DNA of 64,000 bases from Chamaelirium japonicum (GCA_947650365.1 OX393551.1:95628948-95692947), one strand, 5' to 3'. Positions 35,956-47,100 are shown, counted from the first letter of the stretch. Notes: generated from the letters alone by a model not told the origin. Numbers and translations: made by a program.

Positions 35956-36514
35956 TGTACTTCTACCTTTTTTTTTCTTTGCTGTACTTTGTAAACTTGT
36001 GCTATGAAAAAGGCTCACTCTTGTATTTGGCAACTTTTTGATAATGAAGATATCTTTTTGGTTACCTGAAATTGAAAGTTTCTTACATCGAATGTCTTTG
36101 AATGTTGTTCTGGAATGTTTGAATATATATACACTTCGAATGTAAGGGGCCAAGTCGCAACTTGATCACCCAAACTTGTACTTGAAAATAGAATTTGAAT
36201 TAGTTTAACACTTGTATGTGAGGGGTCAAGTCGCAACTCAAACACCCAAACTTGTTAAGACGATATCGAGATTGATTGAAATTGAATGTCATTTAACGTT
36301 TGTAAGTAAGGGGTAGTGTCGCAACACGAACTCCCAGACTTGTTAAATTGACTTGACGGTTGAATCGCAATTCCAACACTAATCTTTGTTGTACAACCTT
36401 GTAATTTGAATGTAGATCGAACATATATAATTGGAGACTGCTTCATAACTTGAATTGGAAAAGACTGAGCATTTGAACATTTGAAAGAGAACTTTATTCA
36501 TCATCGAATTTACA
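35956..36514. repeat. Region between the antisense gene and the pol stop, with about 75-85-bp imperfect repeats
   Basis: No gene. It starts with a T-rich stretch that could serve as 3' untranslated region for the antisense gene. It then has three imperfect copies of AAGTCGCAACTTGATCACCC with CCAAACTTGT (near 36150, 36226 and 36312). Both genes point into this region, so their transcripts are convergent here. Confidence 0.55.
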
Positions 36515-39500
36515 TTATGGATAGAACAATTTGAGATGTCTGGCATTCCAAGCCCGTGGCAATCTGTCTCCTTCTGGTGAGATCAATCGATAAGAGCCTT
36601 TGCCTCCCACTGATTCGACAATATAGGGTCCTTCCCAGTTGGGAGCTAGTTATCCACTGCTATGCTCTTTGGTGTTGTAGAAAACAGCTCTGAGGACTAG
36701 ACTACCGATCGGGAATTATCTCTTGTAAACCTTTTGATCGTAAGCTCGTTTAATCTTTTGTTGCTATTTGGCAATACGAAGGGTTGCTCGATCTCGTAGT
36801 TCTTCAGTGGAATCCAGATCATTGACTCGGAGCTCTTCGTTTATTCCTTCTTCGATTGCTATGGTTTTCAAAGTATTTGATATGTTCTCTGTTGGGAGTA
36901 CTGCCTTTGATCCATACGTTAGGCGAAAGGGCGAGAACCCAGTTGATCTTCTCAGAGTTGTGCGATAACCCCAAAGAACTTCTGGTAGGACTTGTTCCCA
37001 CAATCCCTTCTTGTTGTCGAGCTTCTTCTTGAGTATACCCAGAATAGCTCTATTTGAGGCTTCAGCTTGACCATTGCACTGAGGGTATCTTGGAGTTGAA
37101 TAAAAGAGTTTGATTCCGTTGTTCAGGCAGAACTCTCAGAATTTGTCGGAGTCAAATTGAGCCCCATTGTCAGCAACAAGTACTTGAGGCGTACCAAACC
37201 TTGAGAAGATGTTATGTCGAATGAACTTGATCACTTCATCATCGGTCTCTTAGAAGAGTGGCACAGCTTCGACCCATTTGGTGAAGTAATCTGTGGCTAG
37301 CAACAGATACTTCTTCTTACTAGGAGTTGGTGGGAAACGACCTAAGAAGTCCAACCCCCATTGATGGAAAGACCATGGGCTTGTCAGTTGGTGAAGCTCA
37401 TCTGCAGGGAGATGGATTGCCCGAGCGTGTCTTTGACATGGCTCGCACCTTTGGACAACTTGTTGGGCATCTCTTGCCATTGTTGGCCAGTAGTAACCTT
37501 GTAACTTTGTCTTGGCTTCCAGAGACCTTCCTCCCGAATGGTTTCCGCAAGCTCCAGAATGGATGTTGATTAGAATCTCCTTCGCTAGCAATGGATCAAT
37601 GCATTTGAGTAACATCCCATTGTGAGATTTGAAGTATAGATCTTCCCCTTGAAGACTATAGCATGGAAGTTTTCTTTGAAGTCTTCGAGCTTGCATCGAG
37701 TCTTCGGGCATCCTGCCTTGTTTAAAGAAGTCGAAGATAGGCTGTCTCCAATCTTCGGGCTCGTTTGTGGTTGTAAAGTTCGATCTCATTTGACCTCCAC
37801 CCCCAGATCTCTTTGTAGTAGCAATGATCTGTTGTTCGGGGGTGGTCTTGGGCACTTCCTGATAATCAATTTGTATTTGCCTTCCTCCGAGTGAGTCTCC
37901 AAGAACGGAGGCAGCATTGGCTAAGGCATCTGCTTCTCGATTCTCTGCTCTTGGAATTTGAACGAACTCAGTATTAGTAAAACGTTGTTGAAGGCGTCGT
38001 ACTAAAGCCAAGTAGAATTGCATTCTTTCTTCACGAGCTGTGTACTCCCTATTGATTTGCCTTATGATCAACTGGGAGTCACTGTAGATGATGATTCGAT
38101 CTACCCCCAGGGATTCAGCCATTTCGAGTCCGGAAATGAGTGCTTCATATTCAGCTTCGTTGTTGGTGGCATTGAATCCTAGGAGAGTGGCCTTCTGAAG
38201 ATGATCTTGCTCGGGGGATATCAAGACTATCCCAGTTCCCGAACCGACCGTACTTGAAGCTCCGTCAGTATATAGCTTCCATGGAGTTGATGCTGTGGTT
38301 GGAACTTCAAGATTCGAACTGGATTTTGTAGCTGAATTGCATGGAGGTTTCACTTCATCTTCGAGGAGTATATCTACAACTTCCTCCCATGTTATGGGGT
38401 CTTTAACTGGGAAGTCGGCTAGAAAGTCAGCAATTGCCTGCCCTTTGATTGAAGTGCGAGATTCGAATTGAATCCCCAGAGCACTCATCTCAATCACCCA
38501 TTTGGTCATACGACCCGCTCGACCAGCTTTGTCGACGATATCTTTGAGTGGGTGTTCAGAGATGACAGTGATCTGGTGGGAGAAGAAATAAGGTTGAAGA
38601 CGACGTGATGCAGTGAGTAAAGCCAGTATGACCTTCTCAGTTTTTGAATAGCGAGTCTCTGCTGGAAGAAGAGTATAGCTGATGTAATAGACTTGATGTT
38701 CGATGCCTCCTTTTCTACTAACTAGGACTACGCTGATTGCTTGATCGGTGACGGCGAGGTAGAGCCAAAGATCTTCCTTTGGAAGTGGAGCAGTCAGGAT
38801 AGGAGCTTGCACCAGATATTTCTTGATGCTTTGAAATGCTTCTTCACAAGTTGGATTCCACCCTAATGTATCTGCCTTTCGTAGCTTGTCAAAGAGAGGC
38901 TTACACTTGTCGAAGGACTTTGAAATGAACCGATTGAGGACGGTAAGTCTTCCCGTGAGACATTGCACTTGCTTCCGATTGGTGGGTGATGGCATATCGA
39001 GGATGGCTCGAATTTGGTCGGGGTTGGCTTCAATACCCCTCCTGGTCACGAGGTGACCCAGGAATTTGCCCGATTGAACTTCAAAAGCACACTTGGCAGG
39101 ATTGAGCTTCATGCGATACTTTCGAAGGATTTGAAAAGTTTCTGCCAGATCAGATAGATGACCCCCTCGATTGGAACTCTTGGTAAGGAGATCGTCGACG
39201 TAGACTTCGATGTTGCGACCGATCTGCCCTTCGAACATCTTGGTGACTAGCCTTTGATAGGTAGATCCAGCATTTTTGAGGCCGAACGGCATTACATTGT
39301 AGCAGTAGAGACCTCGGCTAGTCATGAAGCAAGTCTTCTCTTGATCATCTGGATGAAGTGGAATTTGATTATACCCAGAGTATCCATCCATGAAAGATAA
39401 TAGCTCGTGACCAGCAGTGGCATCGACGAGTCTATCTATCCTTGGCATGAGGAATGGATCTTTAGGACAAGCTTTATTGAGGTTGGTGAAGTCGATGCAC

Positions 39501-40851
39501 ACTCGGACCTTCCCGTTCTTCTTAGGTACAGCAACTATGTTGGAGATCCAAGTAGGATACTCTACTTCACGAATAAAGCCTGCTGTGAGTAGCTTACTGA
39601 TCTCCTCTTGAACAGCATCTTGTAACTCAGGTCGTATGTGCATGGTTTTTGCTTGACAGGCTTCACTTCTTCTTTGATCGCAAGTCGGTGACAAGCGTCA
39701 TCTGGATTGATACCAGGCATGTCTTCGAAACACCAAGCGAAGACGTCGATATTGGACTAGAGGAAGGATACCATGTCTCGCGCTTCTGCGTCGCTAAGTC
39801 CGGTACCGATAAATGTTTGTCGAGGGAGATCTCCACTGCCGATATTGATAGGGATGATTTCTTCAATTGAAGGTGAGGCTTCCCATTCGATTGGTGGGGG
39901 CTCGATCGGTGGAATCTCCTTTGATTGCTATTTGGAAGAGGGACCAGCTTCATCTCGTGGCCGCTTTGGAGGAGCAATATTGATCTTACGATCAGTTTTT
40001 GCAGCAACGGCTTCATATGATCTCCCGGCCTACTGATCGCCTCGAATGCAGACAATGCCTTCTCCAGTTGCAAACTTGAGTAGTTGGTGATAAGAAGAGG
40101 AGATGGCATTGATCTGGTGGAGGAATGGTCGCCCGAGAATGGCGTTGTAGCTGGACACTCCTTCGACTATTGCGAACCTCACCGAGACTCGAGTCTCTCG
40201 GCTAAGGTCGAGAGTGAACCTCGATTCACCCACCGTAATGCTTTGTTCACCGTTGAAGCCCGTGATTTCGGTCGGGACGACGTCGAGGGTCGAGTATTTG
40301 TGTCCTAGACGCATGAAGCAGTCCGAGAACATAATGTCGATGGAGCTCCCGGTGTCGATGAGGATCCGGTTGACGGTGCTTCCGTCGATGAGGAGTTTCA
40401 AGACCAGGGGGTCTCGATGCGGAGTATGAACTCCTTGAAGATCGGTGTCGTTGAAAACAATAGATGGCCATGCCAAACCTTCGACAGGCTTCTCGATCCA
40501 GGTGTCTTCCATGTTCGCAGCTGAACGGATGTGGAAGATGCGTCGAACTTGCCGATCCACTTCCTTCCCGGTCAAGGCTTGATTGTGCAATGTTCCATGA
40601 ATGCTGAAGACATTGGCGTTCATGGTAAGAGGAGATCGGCTTGAAAAGATTTGATGGACCCAACAAGCTTCTTTCCCCTTTGCAGAGGATCGGCGTTGGT
40701 CCTGTCCATCTTTGGTGAACTCACGGAGATGGCCTTCTCGCAGCAAGTCTTCGAGATGAAATTTCAGTCGATAGCACCGATCGGTGGAATGCCCGTGACT
40801 TCGATGAAAGTCACAATAGACTGTTTTGTCAGCTATGAACTTAGTGTTCAA
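36515..40851 (-). pseudogene. pol: Pol polyprotein of the Tat-type element (protease, RT, RNase H, second RNase H, integrase), inactivated
   Basis: Read 5' to 3' it shows a gag-like Cys/His motif CDFHRSHGHSTDRC, then aspartic protease with ILIDTGSS (about residue 163). Reverse transcriptase follows with NLNKACPKDPF, MPFGLKNAGSTYQRL and the catalytic YVDD. A gypsy-type RNase H has a weak active site (LAVTDQAISVVL). The second RNase H has YTDGAS, NNEAEYEAL, YSDSQL and a later Asp in EADALAN. Integrase has the HHCC zinc motif (HSGACGNH ... CEPC), the first Asp in WGLDFLGRF, the second in VADNG and Glu in GQAEASNRA. The C-terminal tail reads LAPNWEGPYIV and ends at 36515. In-frame stops lie at 40032-40030, 39930-39928, 39759-39757, 37252-37250, 37138-37136, 36766-36764, 36718-36716 and 36652-36650. 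A frameshift lies near 39650, between KPVKQK and HIRPELQDAV. No functional polyprotein can be made. Confidence 0.95.
37250..39694 (-). CDS. Longest uninterrupted pol segment: RT, two RNase H domains and start of integrase
   Basis: This is an open stretch of 814 codons inside the damaged pol. By residue: RT about 20-220 (YVDD at 165-168), linker to 300, first RNase H about 300-430, second RNase H about 472-600 (Asp in YTDGAS at 477, Asp in YSDS at 539), integrase zinc finger about 711-755, integrase core from 775 (Asp in GLDFLGRF at 782). It ends at a premature TAA in the integrase core. Two RNase H domains in series are diagnostic of Tat-lineage Ty3/gypsy elements. Confidence 0.9.
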   Translation of the reverse strand: MSPTCDQRRSEACQAKTMHIRPELQDAVQEEISKLLTAGFIREVEYPTWISNIVAVPKKNGKVRVCIDFTNLNKACPKDPFLMPRIDRLVDATAGHELLSFMDGYSGYNQIPLHPDDQEKTCFMTSRGLYCYNVMPFGLKNAGSTYQRLVTKMFEGQIGRNIEVYVDDLLTKSSNRGGHLSDLAETFQILRKYRMKLNPAKCAFEVQSGKFLGHLVTRRGIEANPDQIRAILDMPSPTNRKQVQCLTGRLTVLNRFISKSFDKCKPLFDKLRKADTLGWNPTCEEAFQSIKKYLVQAPILTAPLPKEDLWLYLAVTDQAISVVLVSRKGGIEHQVYYISYTLLPAETRYSKTEKVILALLTASRRLQPYFFSHQITVISEHPLKDIVDKAGRAGRMTKWVIEMSALGIQFESRTSIKGQAIADFLADFPVKDPITWEEVVDILLEDEVKPPCNSATKSSSNLEVPTTASTPWKLYTDGASSTVGSGTGIVLISPEQDHLQKATLLGFNATNNEAEYEALISGLEMAESLGVDRIIIYSDSQLIIRQINREYTAREERMQFYLALVRRLQQRFTNTEFVQIPRAENREADALANAASVLGDSLGGRQIQIDYQEVPKTTPEQQIIATTKRSGGGGQMRSNFTTTNEPEDWRQPIFDFFKQGRMPEDSMQARRLQRKLPCYSLQGEDLYFKSHNGMLLKCIDPLLAKEILINIHSGACGNHSGGRSLEAKTKLQGYYWPTMARDAQQVVQRCEPCQRHARAIHLPADELHQLTSPWSFHQWGLDFLGRFPPTPSKKKYLLLATDYFTKWVEAVPLF

Positions 40852-42393
40852 CTAAAGTGGATTGGGCCTTCGAAGGAATTCTTCGTGTTGAATGCGGTCG
40901 AGGACTTGCTCGATCGGTAAATTCCACTCAGTGAAAGTGGTCTTCGTTGGGGATCGACGTCCATCATTCTTTGATCGTTTGTTGGCTGGAGGGGCTGCTG
41001 CTTCAGCGTTGTGAGCTTTGGCAGCATACTTGGGAGCTTCTCTTTCAGCAGGCCTTCGTTTTGTTTCTCGCCCTTTTCGAGCGACTTGATCGTCCTCGAC
41101 CTCAATCTCTTTCTGAATTCGATCAAACATTGAACCCAGAGAAGGAGGGGGATTGCGAATGAAGTCATTGTAGATGTGTTGATCGAAGCGGAGTGCATTC
41201 TGGAAAGCTAACATTATAGCTTCATCATCCAGATGTCTCCCAGAGAGAGCAGCGTGCTCGTTGCGGAATCGCCTTGTGAAGCTGCGTAGACTCTCGTCGG
41301 CGCCCATCCTCAACCGGTAGAGAGAGTCAAGTTTTTTCTTCGGCTTCATGTTTAATTGGTAATGCTGCACAAAGAGGTTTGCCAAAACACTGAACTGGGT
41401 GATGGACCCAGATCGCAGATTGTGGTACCAATCGAGGGATGGTTCATCGAGACTTCCCGCGAAAGTACGACAGAGTACGTTGTTCTCCTCTTCGTGCGGC
41501 GTCAATGCTTGCTTTAATGCGAGTATGTGGAGAGTCGGATCTCCTTTGATGCAATTGAATTTGGGGAGAGTGGGGGTTCTCCATCCCCTTGGAAATGTTG
41601 ATTCGAGCAAGCTTCGATGGAGTGGCCCAACGGAGGAATATCCGTCTCTGCGACCATGCCCTCGACTAGGATGTGGATCGAGAGGCAAGATCGAGAGGTC
41701 TTGTTCAGGCCTTTGGATATCAGCAGGTTGGAGTCGGTGACGAAGATCCGGTCCAAGTCCACGCTGAAATGGAATAGATGGAGAGATTCTACTCTTTGAA
41801 GGAGCGCCTTTTATCTGGTGCTTCCTTGGTATGTTGAGCTTTGAAGGTATCCTCTTGTCGCAGTTGCGGCCAGAAGAGGATTGGGAGGACTCATTATCAA
41901 GGCGATCCCAGACACTCTGCTTCCATGGGGCAGTAGAGGGAGTTGGGTCACGATGAATCCTCTTGAAGGCAGCAGTGCCCATTGATCTCCGTTGCTCGGA
42001 GTGGATTGATGGTCGTGGCAGATCGACTCTCTTATTAGTCGAGGGGATGGGGAGAGCAATTCCAGCCTCGGAAGCTGCCTTCTTGAGTGCATCCCTCTCA
42101 GCAGTGGGGGTGGCATTCTGTTTTGCCAATTGAAGCAATTGGAAGTCGACCGCCGAGATTTGATAAGTCGAGGGAAGGTCTTCAGCGAGAGCAGGGGTTG
42201 TATGCCCTATTGATGGATGAGGAGGTGGGGCAATCGGTCGATCGACCGATCTCCCACTACCTGATCGTGTATCTATATTGGGGACAGCGAGGGGCTGCCC
42301 GAAATTGAGCCTTTGACTCATTGATCGAGTCTCAGGGCGAGGTTGACGTGTGTTGCTTCCTTCTGGTTGGCCCTGATGCTTCGTCCTCGCCAT
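40852..42393 (-). CDS. gag: Gag of the Tat-type element, separated from pro-pol by an in-frame TAG
   Basis: 513 codons from MARTKHQGQ at 42393, about 160 bases inside the 5' LTR end. The first 270 residues are Pro/Ser/Arg-rich and poorly conserved. The retrotransposon gag domain follows (about residues 275-400; LPKFNCIKGDPTLHI, WYHNLRSGSI, LRSFTRRFRNE), then a basic stretch before the TAG at 40854-40852. The same frame continues past the stop into the gag-terminal motif CDFHRSHGHSTDRC and protease. The stop therefore either interrupts a gag-pol fusion frame or is a programmed read-through site. With many other stops in pol, simple decay is the likelier reading. Gag forms the particle that packages the element RNA. 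Confidence 0.9.
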   Translation of the reverse strand: MARTKHQGQPEGSNTRQPRPETRSMSQRLNFGQPLAVPNIDTRSGSGRSVDRPIAPPPHPSIGHTTPALAEDLPSTYQISAVDFQLLQLAKQNATPTAERDALKKAASEAGIALPIPSTNKRVDLPRPSIHSEQRRSMGTAAFKRIHRDPTPSTAPWKQSVWDRLDNESSQSSSGRNCDKRIPSKLNIPRKHQIKGAPSKSRISPSIPFQRGLGPDLRHRLQPADIQRPEQDLSILPLDPHPSRGHGRRDGYSSVGPLHRSLLESTFPRGWRTPTLPKFNCIKGDPTLHILALKQALTPHEEENNVLCRTFAGSLDEPSLDWYHNLRSGSITQFSVLANLFVQHYQLNMKPKKKLDSLYRLRMGADESLRSFTRRFRNEHAALSGRHLDDEAIMLAFQNALRFDQHIYNDFIRNPPPSLGSMFDRIQKEIEVEDDQVARKGRETKRRPAEREAPKYAAKAHNAEAAAPPANKRSKNDGRRSPTKTTFTEWNLPIEQVLDRIQHEEFLRRPNPL

Positions 42394-42534
42394 TCAGAGA
42401 GCGAAGGGTGCAACGAGAGTGCCGGCGTCCGAGCGGTTGTTTGCTTAACCGAGGAGGCGAGGAAGTTTTACTATTTGATCAGTCTGCTCAATTGATCTAA
42501 TAGTAGTTATAGAACGGACACAGCTTCTCGTCCG

Positions 42535-42552
42535 ATCCCACAGACGGCGCCA
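42535..42552 (-). promoter_or_regulatory. Primer-binding site of the Tat-type element
   Basis: Three bases after the 5' LTR end the minus strand reads TGGCGCCGTCTGTGGGAT. The first nine or ten bases match the start of primer-binding sites complementary to the 3' end of tRNA-Asp, and the wording is typical of Tat-type elements as I remember them. The tRNA identity is probable, not proven. Confidence 0.65.
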
Positions 42553-42555
42553 AAC

Positions 42556-43272
42556 TGTGGGGGAAAATCTTCGTGCCGACCCGAAGACTTCGTCGCACCA
42601 GTCAATTGAAGGTTCGGGTCGAAGAGATTGTTGCTCGATTTGTTGATTGAAGTCGTTGCTTTCGATATGTCAACAGAGAGATGCAATCAGAGAGAGTTAG
42701 ACACGAGAGATGTGATCTCGGAGTTCAGCCGAAGCCTACGTCTCCGTGCTATAGGGAGCAACCCGAATTCACTAACACTTGTATCGAAGTGATCTCGACA
42801 GGCCGAGTATCACCGAAGTCTCCCTTCAACCTCTTTAAAAAGAAGATCAAGATCAAGGAGAGGGGAAGGATGGGAAGTTGGAAATCCCAGAGCTCTGGTT
42901 TTTGAAATCAGAGATTAAGTGATGGTACTGATTTTCGGATCCATTTACATTCGAAGGCTCTGCTATTTATAGGATTCTCTGGTGGTAAATGGCGGTTTTC
43001 TGCTGTTGTATCTGGGGATCCTCCAGGTAAGGCTGGTGGGCCCCGCTATCATCTCCTGGGGGATTCCACAGGTTCCTGGGCCCGCCAGGCAGGGCCGGTG
43101 GGTCCCACGGTTGTCTTTGGGGGCCCACCGGGCAGGGCCGATGGGTCCCGCTGTGATCTTCGGGGGTCCACCAGGCAGGGCCGGTGGGTCCTGCTGTGGT
43201 ACTCGGGGGCCCACCAGGCAGGGCCGGTGGGTCCTGCTGTTTGCAGACTTCTTGCCAAAAATTGCACCCACA
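42556..43272 (-). repeat. 5' LTR and promoter of the Tat-type element
   Basis: 717 bp, TGTGGG to CCCACA, adjoining the primer-binding site. It carries TATA box CTATAAATAG (42972-42963 on the minus strand) and the GC-rich U3 repeats at 43082-43246. This LTR drives gag-pol transcription toward lower coordinates. It differs from the 3' LTR at about 20 positions, mostly transitions. Confidence 0.95.
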
Positions 43273-44132
43273 ACCCTCATTCTCCTCTTCCAAGTATCTC
43301 TCTATCTCCCTCCTTCCTCTTCTTTGGGTATACCCAACCCCTCTCGACCGCCCTCTCTCTTCGCCCCCCCGGTCGGAACAAAATACAGTAGAAAGAGAGA
43401 GAGAGAGAGAGACCCTCTAGACTCGTCCGGTTCCGATCACGACGCCCGTCCGGCTCCGATCGTAACGCCCGTCCGGTGCCTATCGCGACACCGATTCAGC
43501 TCCGTCGTGACGCCTGCCTCCTTGATCATATATTGGACTCATTATTTTAATTAGTATGCTACTTCCAATTTGTATGTTATTTATGAAATTGACCTCCTTG
43601 GTTGATGGTATGTTAAAGTATTTTGGTATGATACAATTGGTAATCTTGTTTGAAATATGATCTTATTTATAAAAAAATTATCAATTTCTATATGTAAAAT
43701 TACTAAAATCTTTGATATTAATTTTTTCTTACCATTTGACTTATGTAAAATTTGGTCAAACTATTTATCCAACGTGGTGAGGCAATATTGGATGGCAAAG
43801 GCAATATTGATTAAATCGAGCTTAATTTTGATTCATTGTTCTTGTACATTTTTTTAATGAACGTATTAATACTTTTTGTATTAGGCCTTCAAAATTTATC
43901 AAAATTGTTCTTCAAATGTGTTAGTCAAATAAGATTTTATGTCCAAGTCCACAACAAAAATCCCCCGTGAACTCATAAAAAAGGGATTTATGAAATGTGG
44001 ACTTCTCAAAAAAGTCCGCAGACTCCTAAAAAAACCCAGAGACTCTTTAAAAAAAGTCCGTGAACTCTCAAAGACCGCAAGTCCACGAACTCCTAAATAA
44101 TGATTTTAAAATCCTAATTAACTAACACCCCC
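43273..44132. other. Right arm of the Harbinger-like element
   Basis: After the ACCCT duplication comes a C/T-rich stretch, a (GA)n run (43395-43412) and three GACGCCCGTCCGG-like repeats (43417-43480) that are much more GC-rich than their surroundings. They may be part of a captured gene fragment, but nothing is recognisable. 43530-43930 is AT-rich with no gene. From 43940 to 44132 there are repeated GTCCAC/GAACTC and AAAAAAGTCCGC motifs leading into the terminal inverted repeat. Confidence 0.5.
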
Positions 44133-47100
44133 TTATCTTCGTTTATATCTCTGTTCTCTTTTTTCTTCTTCTTTCTCTTCTGTCTTTGTTTCTCTCTTCG
44201 TTTTCTTGTGATTGGTCGGCTGGGCTCGACATATTCATACTGATAACGTGTTGTAAGATGGGAGAAAGAGAGAGTCATCAAACGTGCCATATCTAAAGTG
44301 GTCGTATATTATTTATAGGGAAGCTTACTTAGGGCCTAAGCAATCTATGGAAAATCCTAATCCATAGGAGAAGAAATAAGAGAATGAAGAGATTTAATTA
44401 TCTTATTGAAAAGTAGAGTTTTGGAATTTAGATTCCATCTAACTTCATACCTATACCAGTGGCCAATAGACTGGAGCAGGACTTCTTCTCTCTTCTCTCA
44501 TTATTTATCTCTCTGTTCTCTTATATCTTTTTTCTCTTCGTTTCTCTCTCCGTTTTCTTATAACTGGTCGGTTGGGCTCGACATATTCGTACTGATAAAG
44601 AGTTGTAAGATGGGAGAAAGAGAGAGCCGTCAAACATGCCCCACCCTAAAGGAGTCGTATAAATATTAAAAAGTGGAGTTTTGGAATTTAGATTATTTCT
44701 TACATCATACCTATACCCATGGCTAATGGACTGGAGCAGGACTTTTTCTCTCTTCTTTCTTCATTTATCTCTCCGTTCTCTTCTCTTTTCTTCTCTCTCT
44801 TATATAGAGTTTTAGAATTTAAATTCCTTCTTACTGCACACCTATACCCATATGAAAAGAGACTAATTAAATAATTAATTCTCAGTTCTGTTCTCTCTCT
44901 TCTGTCTTCGTTTCTCTCTCTATTTTCTTATGACTGGTCGGCTGGGCTAGATATGTTCATGCTGATAACATTTTATGAGATGGAAGAAAGAAAGAGTGGT
45001 CAAACGCGCCTTACCCTAATGGGGTCGTATTTTATTTATAGGGTAAACTTACTTAGGGCCTAAGCAATCTATGGTAAACCTTAATCCATGGAAGAAAAGA
45101 GAAGAGAACAGAGAGATTTAATTATATTATTGAGAAGTGGAGTTTTAAAATTTAGATTCTTTCTTACTATACACCTATACCTATGGCGAATAGACTAGAG
45201 CAGGACTTCTTCTCTCTTCCCTATTCGTTTATCTCTCTGTTTTCTTTTCTCTTTTTCTTTCTCTTCTTTCTTCGTTTCTCTATCTGTTTTCTTATGACTG
45301 GTCGGTTGGGATCAATATATTCGTGTTGATAACGTGTTGTGAGATGAGAGAAAAAGAGAGCCATCAAATATGCCCCACCCTAATTAGATTTCTTCTTACT
45401 TCACACCTATACTCGTAGACAATAGGTTGGAGCATGACTTCTTCTATCTTCTATCTTCGTTTATCTCCGCATTCTCTTCTCTTTTCTATCTTTCTCTCTC
45501 TCTGTATTCTTATGACTGGTCGGCTGGGCTCAACATGCTCATGCTGATAACGTATTGTGTGATGGAGAAAAAGAGAGCCGTCAAACGTGCCCTACCCTAA
45601 AGGGGTCATATAAATATTGAGAAGTTGAGTTTTGGAATTTAGATTCTTTCTTACTTTATACTTATACCCATAGTGAATGGACTGGAGCATGACTTCTTCT
45701 CTTTTCTCTCTTCATTTATCTCTTCGTTCTCTTCTTTCATCTACTATCTCTTCTGTCTTCGTTTCTCTCTCCATTTTCTTATGACCGGTCAGCTGGGCTC
45801 GACATGTTTGTGCTGATAACGTATTGTGAGATGGGAGAAAGAAAGAGACATCAAACATGCTCCACCCTAAAGGGGTCGTATATTATTTATAGGGTAAGCT
45901 TACATAGGGCCTAAGCAATCAATGGGAAACCCTAATCCATGGGAGAGATTCGACGGTAGACAGCCATCCGATCGAACGATCTCATAACAGTTATAATATT
46001 TTAAATTTTTTAAAGAAAAATATAAATTATTTTTAAAGCAAAAAATTCGGGTGTGCCTCATTTTCCTTCTTTACTTCCTATTATTTAATTAATTTAAAAA
46101 ATTTAATAAATTAAATAATTAAATAATTAAATAATTATTTAATTATCTTTATAACTAAATATTTAAATTATTTAAATAATTTATTTAATATTTAAATATT
46201 AATATAAATAAATATTAATTTGATTATTTAAATAAATTTTAATTATTTAAAAATATATTTTATTATTTATATATTCAAAAAATTAATTTATTATTTAAAT
46301 AATAAGTAAATAGTTATTAAATTATTATTTAATTTTATTACTTAATTAAATAATAAATTTTTTTATTTATTTCAATTAATATTTTATAATTTAATAAAAA
46401 AAGTTTAATTAATTAATTACAAAAAAAATTTATTAAAATTATTAATTTTTTAACTATATCTTCTTCTCTCTCTTCTGTCTTCGTTTCTCTCTCCGTTTTC
46501 TTATGACTGGTCGGTTTGGCTCGACATGTTCTTGCTGATAATGCGTTGTAAGATGAAAGAAAGAGAGAGCTGTCAAACGTGCCTCACCGAAAAGGGGTCG
46601 TATATTATTTATAGGGTAAGCTTATTTAGGGCCTAAGCAATCTATAGGAAACCCTAATCTATAGAAGAGATTCGACGGTGGATAACTATCCGATCGAACG
46701 TGCCCCACCCTAAAGGGGTCGTATTAATTATTTATTTAAATAATTATTAAATCAATTCTATTAAGTAGTAAGCATACGTTATAAATATTTAATTATATAT
46801 AATTGATTATTGCCATAGTTATAGGTATGAAGTAAGAAGGAATCTAAATTCCAAAACTTTACTTCTCAATAGTATCATCTCAACGTTATTATGATTATCG
46901 TAGTAATATTACTACAATTTTATTAATTAAATTAATTAATTATTTAATTATTAGATAATTTAATAATTAAATTTACTAATTAATGTGTTGTGAGATGGGA
47001 GGATGAAAGAGTCATCAAACTTGCCCCACCCTAAAGGGGTCGTATAATATAATTAAATTTCTCTGTTTTCTTCTCTTTTCTCCCATGGATTAGGGTTTCC

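Larger units (their letters stand above)
30120..43272 (-). mobile_element. Complete Ty3/gypsy LTR retrotransposon, Tat-like lineage, 13,153 bp
   Basis: Two 717-bp LTRs (30120-30836 and 42556-43272) begin TGTGGG and end CCCACA, and are flanked by a perfect 5-bp duplication ACCCT (30115-30119 and 43273-43277). The coding order on the minus strand is gag, protease, reverse transcriptase, RNase H, second RNase H, integrase, which is Ty3/gypsy. The second RNase H (YTDGAS ... NNEAEYEAL ... YSDSQL) and the antisense extra gene before the 3' LTR are Tat-lineage features. The two LTRs differ at about 20 sites with no indels (by eye), near 2.8%. At a commonly used rate of 1.3e-8 per site per year this is about one million years. 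Pol is full of stops, so this copy can move only if proteins are supplied in trans. Confidence 0.96.
29226..44132. mobile_element. PIF/Harbinger-like element carrying nested insertions
   Basis: The left end starts GGGGGTGTTAGT at 29226 and the right end, read in reverse, starts with the same bases at 44132. Over 24 positions only one differs (CAATTAGGATTT against TAATTAGGATTT). The ends are flanked by TTA at 29223-29225 and 44133-44135, the target duplication typical of PIF/Harbinger elements. Joining the flanks restores a normal host module (GCAGAACTTCTTC... then TCTTCGTTTATATCTC). Without the nested MITE (483 bp) and LTR retrotransposon the element would be about 1.3 kb. No transposase is visible, so it is a non-autonomous copy. 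The superfamily is assigned from termini and duplication only. Confidence 0.75.
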
